Positions 16,387-25,440 of a stretch of DNA of 64,000 nt are shown here, one piece after another. Origin of the DNA: Salivita marina (GTDB taxonomy: Bacteria > Pseudomonadota > Gammaproteobacteria > Pseudomonadales > Azotimanducaceae). The stretch's first letter is position 1; every line of letters begins with the position of its first letter. The notes beneath the pieces were generated by a model, which saw only the letters and a program-made list of their open reading frames with translations, did no database searches and had not been told where the DNA came from. The translations under genes and the position numbers were made by a program. The DNA is taken from assembly GCA_038144425.1 (NCBI GenBank), contig JAYQNS010000004.1, positions 124,001-188,000 of the forward strand, read 5' to 3'.

Positions 16387-19300
16387 ACCTACTCCGCTGC
16401 TCGACGCATCACGATTGCTGGCGCCGTGATACTGCTTAGCGCCTGCGGGGGCGGAGGGGGAGCGTCTTCCGCCCTTCCGGCTGAGCAGAATCCAGACACC
16501 ACGCAAACGACGCCCCCGCCCCAGGACACCCAACCTCCGGTGATTACGCTCCTGGGCGAGGCAACCCTTATGATTGAGCAGGGCACCACCTTTGTCGACC
16601 CCGGCGCCACCGCCTCCGACGCGGTGGATGGAGCCGTAACCGTCTCGGTCACCGGTACCGTGGGTGATACCCCTGGGTCCTACACGCTCACCTACTCAGC
16701 CACCGATCGAGCGGGAAATCAGGCTTCCATTACCCGAACGGTGGTCGTGCAGGCGATGGCCACGGAGCCGACGGCTCGGGATCTCGTGGTCTTTAATGAC
16801 GGTCTTGTCGGGCCTAGCTGGGATGAAGGCATCAGCGCCTTCGACGAAGCGATCGGCTTTTCCGAGTGCAATCGGGATGGGGGCGCCGGGTGCCCCAGCA
16901 TTGCCTGGCGCGTGACCGATGATGAAGAACGAGGCCCGGTCCTCGAGATCGAACATGCCCCCTCGGGGCGCTTTGCTGGGGTCTTCCTTTCCACCTCGGG
17001 CATTATTGATCTTTCCGATTTCAGCGCGGGCAGCCTAGTATTTGATGTTCGGATTATGAGCGGTGATAGCGCAATCACCATGAAGCTCGACTGCAATTTC
17101 CCCTGCACCTCGGGGGACCGCGCGCTGGGAAGCAGGGGCGCCAGCGGCTGGGAACGCGTTGAGGTCCCGCTAACGAGCCTCGTTGCCGGCGGGCTCAACC
17201 TTCGACGAGTAAATACGGGAATCGTCATTTGGGCGACGGAGACCACCAATACCCGCTTTCGCATCGATAACGTCCACTTTACCGGCCTCGCCCCGGGGGC
17301 CAGTCTGCCCACGGCCACGCTGGCCGATAATCCCGCCGTCGACTTAACGCTTCTTCCCTTCGGTGCCGGCACCGTAGCCGATAAGCCCAATCCCGCCAGC
17401 CGCCGCTGTGTCTTTGACTTTGGCAACTTCATCTTCAACGCAGGCGTTGTGCGCCCCGAGATCGAGGGCTGTGACGTTGCCACCTCAACCCCCTTCGGAG
17501 AGCCCACCCCGCGCGCGCCGCAGCTGACTGGCCCGGCAGCCGCGCAGCCCACCATGACGCATCGCTGGTGGGGCTCCCTTTCCTTCCTCGGAGAAATGCA
17601 GGTCGGCGCACCCTCGGACGCAGCCTTTATTACCCCCGACCCCATCAATGCGCGCATTACCGAACGGGGCGTGCGCCTGGGCAGCATTCCCGCGGGCCTA
17701 AAGGTGAATGGTGATGGCTTCCTCTACCCCATTCCCGACCCTTTCGCCGAGGTCTTCGACGGAATCGCCATCGCGAATTCCGACTTTGACAACCTTGAGG
17801 CTCGCCTGAAGGACTTCAGTGAAGGATCAGTCACCGTGGAGTGGCAGAGCGGAACAACCGCGGTGATGACCGCGACCTTTGTTCACGGCTCGCCCTATGT
17901 CTTTTTTGACGTTCATGCGGGAGACCTGCTGGTGCGAACCCTCCGCGCGGACGGGGGAGAGAAAGGGACCTTTTACCGACAGGGCAATTCCCTTGGCGTT
18001 ACGACCAACGTTGCGGGGCAACGGAACAACTTTCTCCTGACTGGGGAAGGGGCGACTTCCTTTGAAGCGATCACCAGCGACGAGATCACGGTGAAGAATG
18101 CCAGGGGCGCCGTCACCGTGACCTATCTCCCGGAACATAATGCCGTCGCTTCCGAGGCGCTGGCCCGCTTCTTTGAGACCCGGGCGCGAAACGTAATCGC
18201 CTCCGTAAGCATTGATTATGCCCTTGACCCCCTCACTCAGGCCGTCACCGTCACCCACCGCTATCTCGATTCCGCTGGCGCGCTCGTTAACACGCTGGCA
18301 GGGCTACAGCCTCTCCATTGGAAGCACTCCGCGCTACCGCTGACAAACTTCAGCGTTCGAAGCGCGCGAGGCGTCACGCGTTTCGCCGAGACTGCCAGCT
18401 TTAGCTATACCCTTCCTTGGGTCGGGGTTTTGCCCTCCCTTCCTCCCCTGGAAGCCGCGCTGGATCCAGAGCTCTTCGCCTCGCTTTTGCGCGCGTTTAT
18501 CGATCAAGGCCCCAGTGCATGGAACACGGCCCGGGACACCTACTTCACTGGGAAGAACTACGGGAAGGTCGCTGAGTTAATAGCGCTTGCCCACAACGCC
18601 CGCCTCGAGGAAGAAGCGACGATTCTGCGGGACTGGTTAAAAGCAGAACTCGAGGACTGGTTCACCGCGAGCACCAACGACGTTTTTGATGAACAGAAGT
18701 ACTTCGCCTTCGACAGCCAATGGAACACCCTTCTCGGCTTTGACGAAGCCTTTGCTTCTCATCAGCAACTCAACGATCACCACTTCCACTATGGATACTT
18801 TGTGCGCGCCGCGGCGGAAATCTGCCGAGTTGATGCGGATTGGTGCGCGCCCGATCAATGGGGGCCCATGGTTGAGCTCCTGATCCGGGACTACGCTGGG
18901 GGCCGCGAGGATCCACTTTTCCCCTATCTACGCCACTTCGACCCTGCCAATGGCTTTTCCTGGGCCTCCGGCCAGGTGAACTTCGTTCGTGGAAACAATA
19001 ACGAGTCCACGTCGGAAGCGGCGAATGCCTACGGCGCCATGGTCCTCTACGGCCTCGCCACGGGAAATAGCGACCTCACGGAGCGCGGCATTTACCTTCA
19101 TGCCTCCCAAACAGCGGCCGTGCGGGAATACTGGACGAACATCGATGGGCACGAAGCTCCCGGCACGGATCGCGACAATTTTCCCCCAGGCTATGGGCCG
19201 CTCATGACCTCAATCGTTTGGGGGGACGGAGGCGCCTTCGCAACCTTCTTCAGCGGCGCCCGAGCCCATATCCTGGGCATCCAAACTCTGCCCATAAACG

Positions 19301-19734
19301 GCCTCATGCTGCACCTTGGGGTGGACCCGGATTATCTTCTGGACTACGTCACCTTGGGCTTAAGTGAATCCACGAATGGCTTGCCCTCGGGACTTGTCAA
19401 CGACCAATGGCCCGATATCTGGTGGAACGTGCTCGCGCTGACGGATCCTGATCGGGCCCTCGCCGACTACGAGACCCTCCCCACCTACCTACCGGAAGGC
19501 GGGGAGACCAAAGCCCACACCTATCACTGGCTGAAAACCCTTGCGGCCCTGGGTCACATCCAAACGGGAACAGGCGCCCTGACCGTCGACTATCCTACGG
19601 CGGTCGCCTTTGAGCGGTCCGGCGTGACGACCTATGTGGCCTATAACTTCGATGATCAGGATCGAACCGTTCGTTTTTCCGATGGCCAGACGATAATCGC
19701 AGCGCCCGGACGCTTCACCATCGTCACCGATTAG
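16384..19734 (+). CDS. GH81 endo-1,3-beta-glucanase, multidomain lipoprotein
   Basis: About 1,116 residues. A lipoprotein signal ends in the lipobox LLSAC with Cys21, followed by a glycine/serine linker. Residues about 40-125 form an Ig-like DUF5011 domain (VITLLGEATLMIEQGTTFVDPG...), and about 135-295 a galactose-binding-like module resembling those of exo-beta-glucosidases (LVVFND...FRIDNVHF). The rest is a GH81 catalytic domain with its signature DHHFHYGY near residue 800 and the conserved acidic NESTSEA segment near 870. GH81 enzymes cut internal beta-1,3 bonds of laminarin. Lipid anchoring suggests cell-surface or periplasmic laminarin attack. A LacI-type operator in its promoter implies sugar-responsive control. 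No TonB receptor or sugar enzyme lies beside it. Confidence 0.9.
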   Translation: MTYSAARRITIAGAVILLSACGGGGGASSALPAEQNPDTTQTTPPPQDTQPPVITLLGEATLMIEQGTTFVDPGATASDAVDGAVTVSVTGTVGDTPGSYTLTYSATDRAGNQASITRTVVVQAMATEPTARDLVVFNDGLVGPSWDEGISAFDEAIGFSECNRDGGAGCPSIAWRVTDDEERGPVLEIEHAPSGRFAGVFLSTSGIIDLSDFSAGSLVFDVRIMSGDSAITMKLDCNFPCTSGDRALGSRGASGWERVEVPLTSLVAGGLNLRRVNTGIVIWATETTNTRFRIDNVHFTGLAPGASLPTATLADNPAVDLTLLPFGAGTVADKPNPASRRCVFDFGNFIFNAGVVRPEIEGCDVATSTPFGEPTPRAPQLTGPAAAQPTMTHRWWGSLSFLGEMQVGAPSDAAFITPDPINARITERGVRLGSIPAGLKVNGDGFLYPIPDPFAEVFDGIAIANSDFDNLEARLKDFSEGSVTVEWQSGTTAVMTATFVHGSPYVFFDVHAGDLLVRTLRADGGEKGTFYRQGNSLGVTTNVAGQRNNFLLTGEGATSFEAITSDEITVKNARGAVTVTYLPEHNAVASEALARFFETRARNVIASVSIDYALDPLTQAVTVTHRYLDSAGALVNTLAGLQPLHWKHSALPLTNFSVRSARGVTRFAETASFSYTLPWVGVLPSLPPLEAALDPELFASLLRAFIDQGPSAWNTARDTYFTGKNYGKVAELIALAHNARLEEEATILRDWLKAELEDWFTASTNDVFDEQKYFAFDSQWNTLLGFDEAFASHQQLNDHHFHYGYFVRAAAEICRVDADWCAPDQWGPMVELLIRDYAGGREDPLFPYLRHFDPANGFSWASGQVNFVRGNNNESTSEAANAYGAMVLYGLATGNSDLTERGIYLHASQTAAVREYWTNIDGHEAPGTDRDNFPPGYGPLMTSIVWGDGGAFATFFSGARAHILGIQTLPINGLMLHLGVDPDYLLDYVTLGLSESTNGLPSGLVNDQWPDIWWNVLALTDPDRALADYETLPTYLPEGGETKAHTYHWLKTLAALGHIQTGTGALTVDYPTAVAFERSGVTTYVAYNFDDQDRTVRFSDGQTIIAAPGRFTIVTD

Positions 19735-19809
19735 CAAACCGGGGCCAAGGCAAGACCGAAAATCGCGGGGCCTTACCCCTTCAGCCGCTACTAAGCACAG
19801 TAAGGAAGG

Positions 19810-20154
19810 TTACAGGGCTTTCATGAATCGGGCGTTCATCACCAGATAGGCATTCTCGTTAGGGTGCTGGGCCCAGATCTCCTGCCACTCGGGATGCGCC
19901 TGCACGGCCGCGAACTCTCGATCCCTTTCCTCCTTGCTGGCCCAACGAATAATCCAACAGACGTTAGGTTGTCCGTGGGGCGAAATCCTGGGATCGGAGC
20001 CCGTCAGGTCCGCCTCAATACCGTCATCAATCCAAAAATCAATGACGTCCAAATGGGCCTTTAGCCAGGGAACAGCGGTTTCGGCCCAAACCTTATAACG
20101 ATCAAACCACTCCGCTTCGATGGTGTAGTCTCGAATTTCGACGATTCCTGCCAT
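19810..20154 (-). CDS. NIPSNAP-family protein
   Basis: A 114-residue protein of the NIPSNAP/dimeric alpha-beta barrel type, seen in VEIRDYTIEAEWFDRYKVW near the start and WIIRWASKEERDREF later. The ATG at 20154 follows a strong GGAGGA site; a longer frame from 20232 has none. NIPSNAP proteins have no settled biochemical role in bacteria. It is divergent from the glutathione S-transferase gene with about 170 bp between start codons, and convergent with the GH81 gene. Confidence 0.75.
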   Translation of the reverse strand: MAGIVEIRDYTIEAEWFDRYKVWAETAVPWLKAHLDVIDFWIDDGIEADLTGSDPRISPHGQPNVCWIIRWASKEERDREFAAVQAHPEWQEIWAQHPNENAYLVMNARFMKAL

Positions 20155-20323
20155 GCTGCCTTCCTCCTGATTGCTTGGCTCAAGCCTACATGCTTCCTTC
20201 CGCCGTGGGAGGGAGGGGCGGAGAAAGTTCAAAAGCGGCGGCGCATTTCAGCTAAGCGTTACCGGCGCTACGCCTTACCGTTATCAGCCGTTACAAAAAA
20301 AACCTAGGGGAGAGCACGAGGTC

Positions 20324-20941
20324 ATGGGCCTGCCAGAAATTACCCTCTATGAATCCGGGCATACGCGATCAGCTCGCTGCCGTTGGCTCCTCCAAGAACT
20401 CAACCTGCCTTTCACTTCAAAAACGCGAGGCGATTTAGCGCAGGACTCGATCCGCATAGGGGATTTGCCTCTCAGTAAGTTACCGGTCGCCGTGATCGAC
20501 GGAAGGGTCATCTTCGAATCAGCGGCTATCTGCACCTATCTTGCCGATCGCACCGAGGGACACCGCCTGGGTCACGCCCCCGGCAGCTGGGCACGGGGCC
20601 AGCATGATCAGTGGATTTCCTTCACCCTGACGCAAATGGAAGCTTTCCTTTGGAACAATGCGCTCAACACTTTCGTCCTTCCGGAACAGGACCGGCTGGC
20701 CCAGGGGTTTACCCAGAATGAGGCGCTTTTTACGCAATCAGCCCAGGTTCTGGAGGCTGCCTTAGGGTCCCGGGAATTTCTGGTCGAGGATCGCTTTTCC
20801 GTCACGGATATTATTGTTGGTTGGACCGTAAATTGGGGCGCCCGGCTGGGACTGCTGAATCAGGCGCCAAGGCTGCTTGCCTATCTCGAGCGTCTGCGGG
20901 CCCGTCCCGCTTGTGCCCTCGCCCCCTCTAGGCAAGGGTAA
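20324..20941 (+). CDS. Glutathione S-transferase family protein
   Basis: A 205-residue two-domain GST. The N-terminal thioredoxin-like domain has the expected beta-alpha start (ITLYESGHTRSARCRWLLQEL), with the glutathione-site segment LPVAVIDGRVIFESAAICTYLAD (cis-Pro and E-S pair), followed by an all-helical domain carrying SVTDIIVGW, the N-capping box/hydrophobic staple. The ATG at 20324 is preceded by AGGGGAG; the longer frame from 20171 overlaps the divergent gene. The substrate is unknown. The next gene begins 39 bp downstream and may be co-transcribed. Confidence 0.87.
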   Translation: MGLPEITLYESGHTRSARCRWLLQELNLPFTSKTRGDLAQDSIRIGDLPLSKLPVAVIDGRVIFESAAICTYLADRTEGHRLGHAPGSWARGQHDQWISFTLTQMEAFLWNNALNTFVLPEQDRLAQGFTQNEALFTQSAQVLEAALGSREFLVEDRFSVTDIIVGWTVNWGARLGLLNQAPRLLAYLERLRARPACALAPSRQG

Positions 20942-20980
20942 GCTCACCTAGCGAACCAAAAGACACCAGGAGCCCTTGCG

Positions 20981-21487
20981 ATGAAAAACAGCATTTTCTT
21001 AAGCGCCATCGCCCTTGCGGCAGGCGTGCTTAGCAATTCCGATGTCCTCGCCGAATCTCTGGGCAATCTAGCCCAGTACCCTCCAACGAAGGTTCAGCTC
21101 ACGGTGACAACCACCGCCGACGGGATGCCGAAACTTGAACCCCCGCGTCTTTCCCTGGAGTCCGGACGCTACTACCGCTTAAGTATTGCGTGCCCCGATG
21201 TTCGAGGAGATTTAAGTGGGTGGCGCCTCGAAATGCAGGAGTTTTTGCGTAACGCGCATCTGCGGTTAGTTACCATCGGCGATATCGAGGTGCATCTTCA
21301 GGGCTTGAGCTTCCACGCGATCGAATGCGACGAAATCGGCTCTGCCGACATCAGCGTCGTACCTATCAAGCCCGGCACCTTTCCTCTCTACGTCGGCAAC
21401 GTTCCCCTTGCGCTGGGACGTCCCATGGGGGAAGCAGGCGGTCAGACCACGGGAAACTTCATTATTGGCGAGATCTCAGTGCGCTAG
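20981..21487 (+). CDS. Secreted protein of unknown function, cupredoxin-like fold possible
   Basis: I do not recognise this gene by name. The 168-residue product starts with a clear Sec signal peptide (MKNSIFLSAIALAAGVLS, cleavage probably after VLA near residue 24). The mature part is beta-rich. The C-terminal PIKPGTFPLYVGNVP resembles the cupredoxin pattern just before the copper ligands, but the usual Cys-His-Met ligand set is absent. Two cysteines remain, in IACPD and IECDE, and could form a disulfide. It follows the GST gene by 39 bp. A degenerate cupredoxin is my best guess at low confidence. Confidence 0.6.
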   Translation: MKNSIFLSAIALAAGVLSNSDVLAESLGNLAQYPPTKVQLTVTTTADGMPKLEPPRLSLESGRYYRLSIACPDVRGDLSGWRLEMQEFLRNAHLRLVTIGDIEVHLQGLSFHAIECDEIGSADISVVPIKPGTFPLYVGNVPLALGRPMGEAGGQTTGNFIIGEISVR

Positions 21488-21501
21488 CGCGCGGACCACG
21501 C

Positions 21502-21897
21502 CTAATCTTGGGATGGCCTGCTTAACAGCGGGACCAAGTAAAACCAGCCGAGCACCGGCACAGGGAATACCCACAAAGCAGACCACCACCCCGACTTGCC
21601 TACGTCATGCAAGCGGCGAACGGTAGCCGCTAAGGTTGGTAGGGCCATGACTGGGCGATATAGGAGAACCAGCAAACCCACCTCGGGGTCGACGAATCCC
21701 AAGGGCAGGTAGTGTCCCAAAGGTAGGTTCCGGAGATTGAGGGTGGCGCTAAGAAATAACTCATCGATGATCGCGACGACCAGGTAGAGCGCAAAGAAGA
21801 GCACCATGAAGTACCAGAATTCGGATCGAGAGGCTCGACCCCTGAAGTCGAAGTAACCTTTGAACCCAGCAATCGCCGCTAAGGCAAAACCCCTCAC
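21502..21897 (-). CDS. DUF805 membrane protein
   Basis: A 131-residue inner-membrane protein with three or four hydrophobic segments. It has both DUF805 hallmarks: FDFRGRASRSEFWYF near the N-terminus and VRRLHDVGKSGWW before the last helix. I prefer the GTG at 21897 because AGAGGA lies upstream with good spacing and the resulting N-terminus matches the family; an ATG at 21942 has no ribosome site, and the frame beyond it runs into tRNA-Ser. The function of DUF805 proteins is unknown. Confidence 0.8.
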   Translation of the reverse strand: MRGFALAAIAGFKGYFDFRGRASRSEFWYFMVLFFALYLVVAIIDELFLSATLNLRNLPLGHYLPLGFVDPEVGLLVLLYRPVMALPTLAATVRRLHDVGKSGWWSALWVFPVPVLGWFYLVPLLSRPSQD

Positions 21898-21987
21898 TGA
21901 CCACTTTCCTCTAGTTATCCGCCATGCGCTCGCGTAAATCATTAGCTTGACGACTTGGGATCGCCCAAGGGCGCTATCCCAGGCAGA

Positions 21988-22077
<90 letters not shown>

Positions 22078-22087
22078 GAGGCGGGGG

Positions 22088-22116
22088 ATCATACCGGCTC
22101 CCCGGCACCGGCGAAA
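22088..22116 (-). promoter_or_regulatory. Promoter of tRNA-Ser with GC-rich discriminator
   Basis: On the minus strand TTTCGC (22116-22111), a 17-base spacer and TATGAT (22093-22088) lie directly before the tRNA 5' end at 22077. The bases after the -10 are C-rich (CCCCCGCC), the discriminator type associated with stringent control of stable RNA promoters. Confidence 0.5.
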
Positions 22117-22178
22117 CTGCGCCTGGCCCAGGAACTTCGCTAAACTTCCGGTCGTTTTCGATCTTTGGAACCCGCGCC

Positions 22179-22589
22179 ATGCCCCTTTCTCCAGAAGAGC
22201 TGACTGATCGCATTCACCGCGCAACACCCTTTGTCGCCACCCTGGGGGCCCGGGTCGTTGAAGCCGGGGACGGGAAGGCCGTGCTCCGCATGCCCGTCAG
22301 CGCGCCGCTCACGCAGGATCTTGGTCATCCGCACGGCGGTGTGGTGGGCGCCCTGGCGGACATTGCCTGCAACCTTGCGCTTCGCCCGGCCAGCGTGACC
22401 ATCGAATACAAGGTGAACTTCCTCCGAGGGGCGCAAGCCCAGCACCTGCGGGCAGAGGCGAAGCTGCTGCGGGCGGGGCGCACCACGGCGGTTACCCAGG
22501 CGGAGATTTGGGCCGAACAAGACGGCCTCGAGGATAGGCTCGTAGCGATTGCTACGGCGACGCTTCAGCCCATCGCTCGAGAAGGCTAG
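22179..22589 (+). CDS. PaaI-family hotdog thioesterase
   Basis: A 136-residue single-hotdog-domain protein. The family motif HPHGGVVGALAD (residues 50-61) includes the HGG turn and the catalytic-region Asp. The PaaI/YdiI group hydrolyses acyl- or aryl-CoA thioesters. The ATG at 22179 was chosen because the longer reading frame extends through the antisense strand of tRNA-Ser. It is convergent with the MBL-fold gene (18 bp between stop codons). Confidence 0.85.
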   Translation: MPLSPEELTDRIHRATPFVATLGARVVEAGDGKAVLRMPVSAPLTQDLGHPHGGVVGALADIACNLALRPASVTIEYKVNFLRGAQAQHLRAEAKLLRAGRTTAVTQAEIWAEQDGLEDRLVAIATATLQPIAREG

Positions 22590-22607
22590 CGCTTCGAGTC
22601 CACGGGG

Positions 22608-23372
22608 CTAGCCCAGGCTAAACCAGCCGCTAAAGCCATCCTGCTGGGCGATATGCATGGTCGTGCGCTCGCTGCGAAGGGTGCGATCGAGCGCCTCGGC
22701 CACGAGCTCCCTGCGATTGTTCTGCGCCGAAAGGTGCCCCGCGAGGAGAAACTGCAGGCGCTCCGGCATCAGGGCGCCCAGCAAGCCCTCCGCTTGCGCG
22801 TTAGCCAAGTGTCCAAAGGGACCACCGACCCGGCGCTTGAGCATCGGGGGATAAGGGCCTTCCGCCAGCAGCTCAGGTTCGTGGTTAAACTCCAGAAGCA
22901 GTCCATCGCAGCCCTTATAAGCCTCCACCACGTGAGCGCTGACATGCCCCAGGTCCGTGAGCACCCCAAGCTGCTGATCCCCGGCGCGAAAGCAGTACTG
23001 CACTGGCTCCCGAGCATCATGGGGCACGGTAACCGCGCGCACGGTGACGTCCCCCAGGTCAAAGCTATGTTCGCCGCGAATGCAGCCATCCTTAGGCCCT
23101 GGGGTGAGGTTCATGCCGCGCCAGGTGCCCCGGGTGGTATAGACGGGCACGCGGGTGCGTCGCGCCAGCACACCGATACCGCTGGCGTGGTCGCCGTGCT
23201 CATGGGTGACTAACACGGCGGTGAGATCGTCGGGGGTGAGCCCCGCGGGCACAAGGCGGGCGCTCAGCTGCCTAAAGTTGAAGCCGCAATCGATGAGGAT
23301 ACAGCCCTGGGCACTGCGCACTAGGGTCGCATTGCCTTTGCTCCCGCTACCAAGGGACGCAACGCTGAGCAC
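22608..23372 (-). CDS. MBL-fold metallohydrolase (YycJ/WalJ-like)
   Basis: A 254-residue metallo-beta-lactamase-fold protein. THEHGDHA (residues 56-63) is the metal-binding motif HxHxDH. The opening LGSGSKGNATLV matches the YycJ/WalJ subgroup, which in Firmicutes acts as a DNA exonuclease linked to cell-wall signalling; in gammaproteobacteria this gene typically follows bamC. It lies six bases after the bamC stop codon on the same strand and is probably the last gene of the dapA-bamC transcript. Confidence 0.87.
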   Translation of the reverse strand: MLSVASLGSGSKGNATLVRSAQGCILIDCGFNFRQLSARLVPAGLTPDDLTAVLVTHEHGDHASGIGVLARRTRVPVYTTRGTWRGMNLTPGPKDGCIRGEHSFDLGDVTVRAVTVPHDAREPVQYCFRAGDQQLGVLTDLGHVSAHVVEAYKGCDGLLLEFNHEPELLAEGPYPPMLKRRVGGPFGHLANAQAEGLLGALMPERLQFLLAGHLSAQNNRRELVAEALDRTLRSERTTMHIAQQDGFSGWFSLG

Positions 23373-23378
23373 GATGGG

Positions 23379-24485
23379 CTAGCTCGCGAATTCGCGAAGC
23401 ACGGTCAGAATCTGCTCTCCCGTCTCGCGGTCTACGGGACGCTCCTCAAGCGCGTCGAAAATTACCGCGTCGTAGCCATCGTCCCCGCGCTCGAGGCGGA
23501 GCACGTAGGGAAGCCCACCGCGAGAACCTGGGGTGATAGCCCGGATCGCCTTCCCGAGCCAGGACGGTTCTTCCCCAGCAAACTGGTCGGCATCAAAGGA
23601 GAAGCGAACGATCCCCGCTTCCCGATCGCTCTCTTCCACGGTAATCAGCGCATTATTGAAGGCGCTGGTGAGCGTCGCCCAGGCTCGAGCTTCGCTCAGG
23701 CGCAGGCGAAGGCGCGGCGGCAAGCCCCGAAGAATGAGCACTTCAGCCTTCGCCAGAGCAGCAATGTTCTGGGCCCGAAGGGAAATGCCCCCGCCGGGAA
23801 CTTCAGCGGCCAAAAAGTTCGCCAGTTCCCGCACCAGGGCTGACGCCGCATCGGGCCGGGTAGAGCGATCCGGCCAGGCCAGCTCCGCACGCTCCGGGGC
23901 CTCGGCCGTGGAAAGGAGCACCAAGTGGATTTCCGTTGCCCCGGCGCGCACCGCCTGCTCGACCCGGAGCTGAGCCGTTTCAAAGGGGCCCGGAGGCGTT
24001 TCGGAGAGCACGGTGCGAACGATATCGCGGTAGCGACCCTGCAGCGTGAGCTCCAGCGTTTCCGTTTCGAGGATGCCGGCCTCCGGCACCTCCCGCACCA
24101 CGGCGACGCCGTTATCGCTCAGGAATTGCTTGATGCGCGGCCACACCACGGAAGGCGTGCTCGGTGCCACCACCCACTCATTCCCGTCAAAGCGTTGAAT
24201 CCGCACCTGCCGTTCTTCCTCGGGCGCGAAGAGCGAGGCGGGGCGCGGCAGGGGATAGTCCTCAAGTTGGCGATAGGTTTCCATGCCCAACACCTCTGGA
24301 ACGGCCATCTCGTCGCGCAGGATCGAACCGTCGAGATCCTCGGGAATCACCGGCGGCACCGTTTCCCGGGCCTCCCGGTAGGCATCCTCGCGACTTTTGA
24401 TCAGCGCCTTCTCACCGTAAAGATAGCTGCAACCGGACAGGCCGACGGCCAGTGCAAGCAGCCCCGCTCCCCAACGCAAGCTCAT
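23379..24485 (-). CDS. bamC: Outer-membrane assembly factor BamC (NlpB)
   Basis: A 368-residue lipoprotein. A signal peptide ends at LSGC with Cys19 as the lipid-modified residue, followed by the unstructured lasso region (VPPVIPEDLDGS) that binds BamD in E. coli, and two helix-grip domains. BamC is an accessory component of the BAM complex that inserts beta-barrel proteins into the outer membrane. Its ATG overlaps the dapA stop by four bases, and dapA-bamC is a conserved gammaproteobacterial pair. Confidence 0.9.
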   Translation of the reverse strand: MSLRWGAGLLALAVGLSGCSYLYGEKALIKSREDAYREARETVPPVIPEDLDGSILRDEMAVPEVLGMETYRQLEDYPLPRPASLFAPEEERQVRIQRFDGNEWVVAPSTPSVVWPRIKQFLSDNGVAVVREVPEAGILETETLELTLQGRYRDIVRTVLSETPPGPFETAQLRVEQAVRAGATEIHLVLLSTAEAPERAELAWPDRSTRPDAASALVRELANFLAAEVPGGGISLRAQNIAALAKAEVLILRGLPPRLRLRLSEARAWATLTSAFNNALITVEESDREAGIVRFSFDADQFAGEEPSWLGKAIRAITPGSRGGLPYVLRLERGDDGYDAVIFDALEERPVDRETGEQILTVLREFAS

Positions 24486-25369
24486 GCGCCTTCTCCCAGC
24501 AGCTTAAGTTCCCTAAGGGCTGCCCGGAGGGGTCCCTGCGCCTCCGCGCTAAGGGGCGTCAGCGGCAACCGGATGCCCCCTTCCATACGTTCCATGGCCG
24601 CCAGGGCCCACTTGACGGGGATGGGATTGGGCTCGAGGAAAAGCGCCTCATGGAGGGCCGCCAAGGAGGCATCGAGTTCCCGCGCCTTCGCAAAATCCCC
24701 TGCAAGGGCCGCTTCACAAATGGCCGCCAGCGCCGCCGGCACCACATTCGCCGTCACGGAAATCACGCCCACGCAGCCCGCTTCCATGAGCTCGACGTTC
24801 ATGCCGTCTTCCCCGCTCAGCAGAGCGAAATCGTCAGGCACCTGTGCCTTGAGGTCTTTGATGCGCGCCACGGAGCCTGTGGCTTCCTTTAAGCCTACGA
24901 TGCCGGGATGGGCCGCCAAGCGGGCCACCGTTTCCGGCAAGAGGTCGGCGACGGTGCGACCCGGGACGTTATAGAGCACCACGGGCATGGGCACGGCGTC
25001 CGCGATGGCCGAGAAATGCTGAAACAGCCCTTCCTGCGTAGGCTTGTTGTAGTAAGGCGTGACCTGCAGGGAGCCAGACGCACCCATCGCCTGGGCTTCC
25101 CGGGTCATGAGAATTGCTTCGTCCGTCGCATTGGAGCCCGTACCCGCCAGCACGGGGCGCCGCCCGCCTACCCGCTCGATGACGCGCTCAATCACCTTCA
25201 GGTGATCAGGGATATCAAGGGTCGGCGATTCCCCCGTGGTGCCCACGGGTACGAAACCATGGGTACCGGCCTCCAGGTGCCAATCAACCAGCGCATCAAG
25301 GGCGCCCCAATCGAGAGCCCGGGCTTCGGTCATGGGCGTGACCAGGGCCACGAAACTGCCTTTAAACAT
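24482..25369 (-). CDS. dapA: 4-hydroxy-tetrahydrodipicolinate synthase
   Basis: A 295-residue TIM-barrel aldolase that condenses pyruvate with aspartate semialdehyde in the diaminopimelate/lysine pathway. Visible active-site residues are Lys161 (VGLKEATG), the Schiff-base lysine; Tyr133 (LYNVPGRT); Arg138; and the Thr44-Thr45 pair in PVGTTGESPTL. Length and motifs are those of a bona fide DapA, and the coupled bamC gene supports this. Its promoter should lie in the 70 bp between it and perM. Confidence 0.95.
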   Translation of the reverse strand: MFKGSFVALVTPMTEARALDWGALDALVDWHLEAGTHGFVPVGTTGESPTLDIPDHLKVIERVIERVGGRRPVLAGTGSNATDEAILMTREAQAMGASGSLQVTPYYNKPTQEGLFQHFSAIADAVPMPVVLYNVPGRTVADLLPETVARLAAHPGIVGLKEATGSVARIKDLKAQVPDDFALLSGEDGMNVELMEAGCVGVISVTANVVPAALAAICEAALAGDFAKARELDASLAALHEALFLEPNPIPVKWALAAMERMEGGIRLPLTPLSAEAQGPLRAALRELKLLGEGA

Positions 25370-25421
25370 GCTGAGGGGATCCTTTAGGGTCGAAGGCGGC
25401 GGAGCCGCGCGCCATGGTAGC

Positions 25422-25440
25422 GCCCTGCTCCGGGCAGGGC
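25422..25440 (-). terminator. GC-rich hairpin after perM, no T tract
   Basis: GCCCTGC and GCAGGGC form a perfect 7-bp stem with a 5-base loop, starting at the last base of the perM stop codon. There is no run of Ts after it, so it may be a weak terminator or an mRNA-stabilising hairpin ahead of dapA. Confidence 0.35.
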
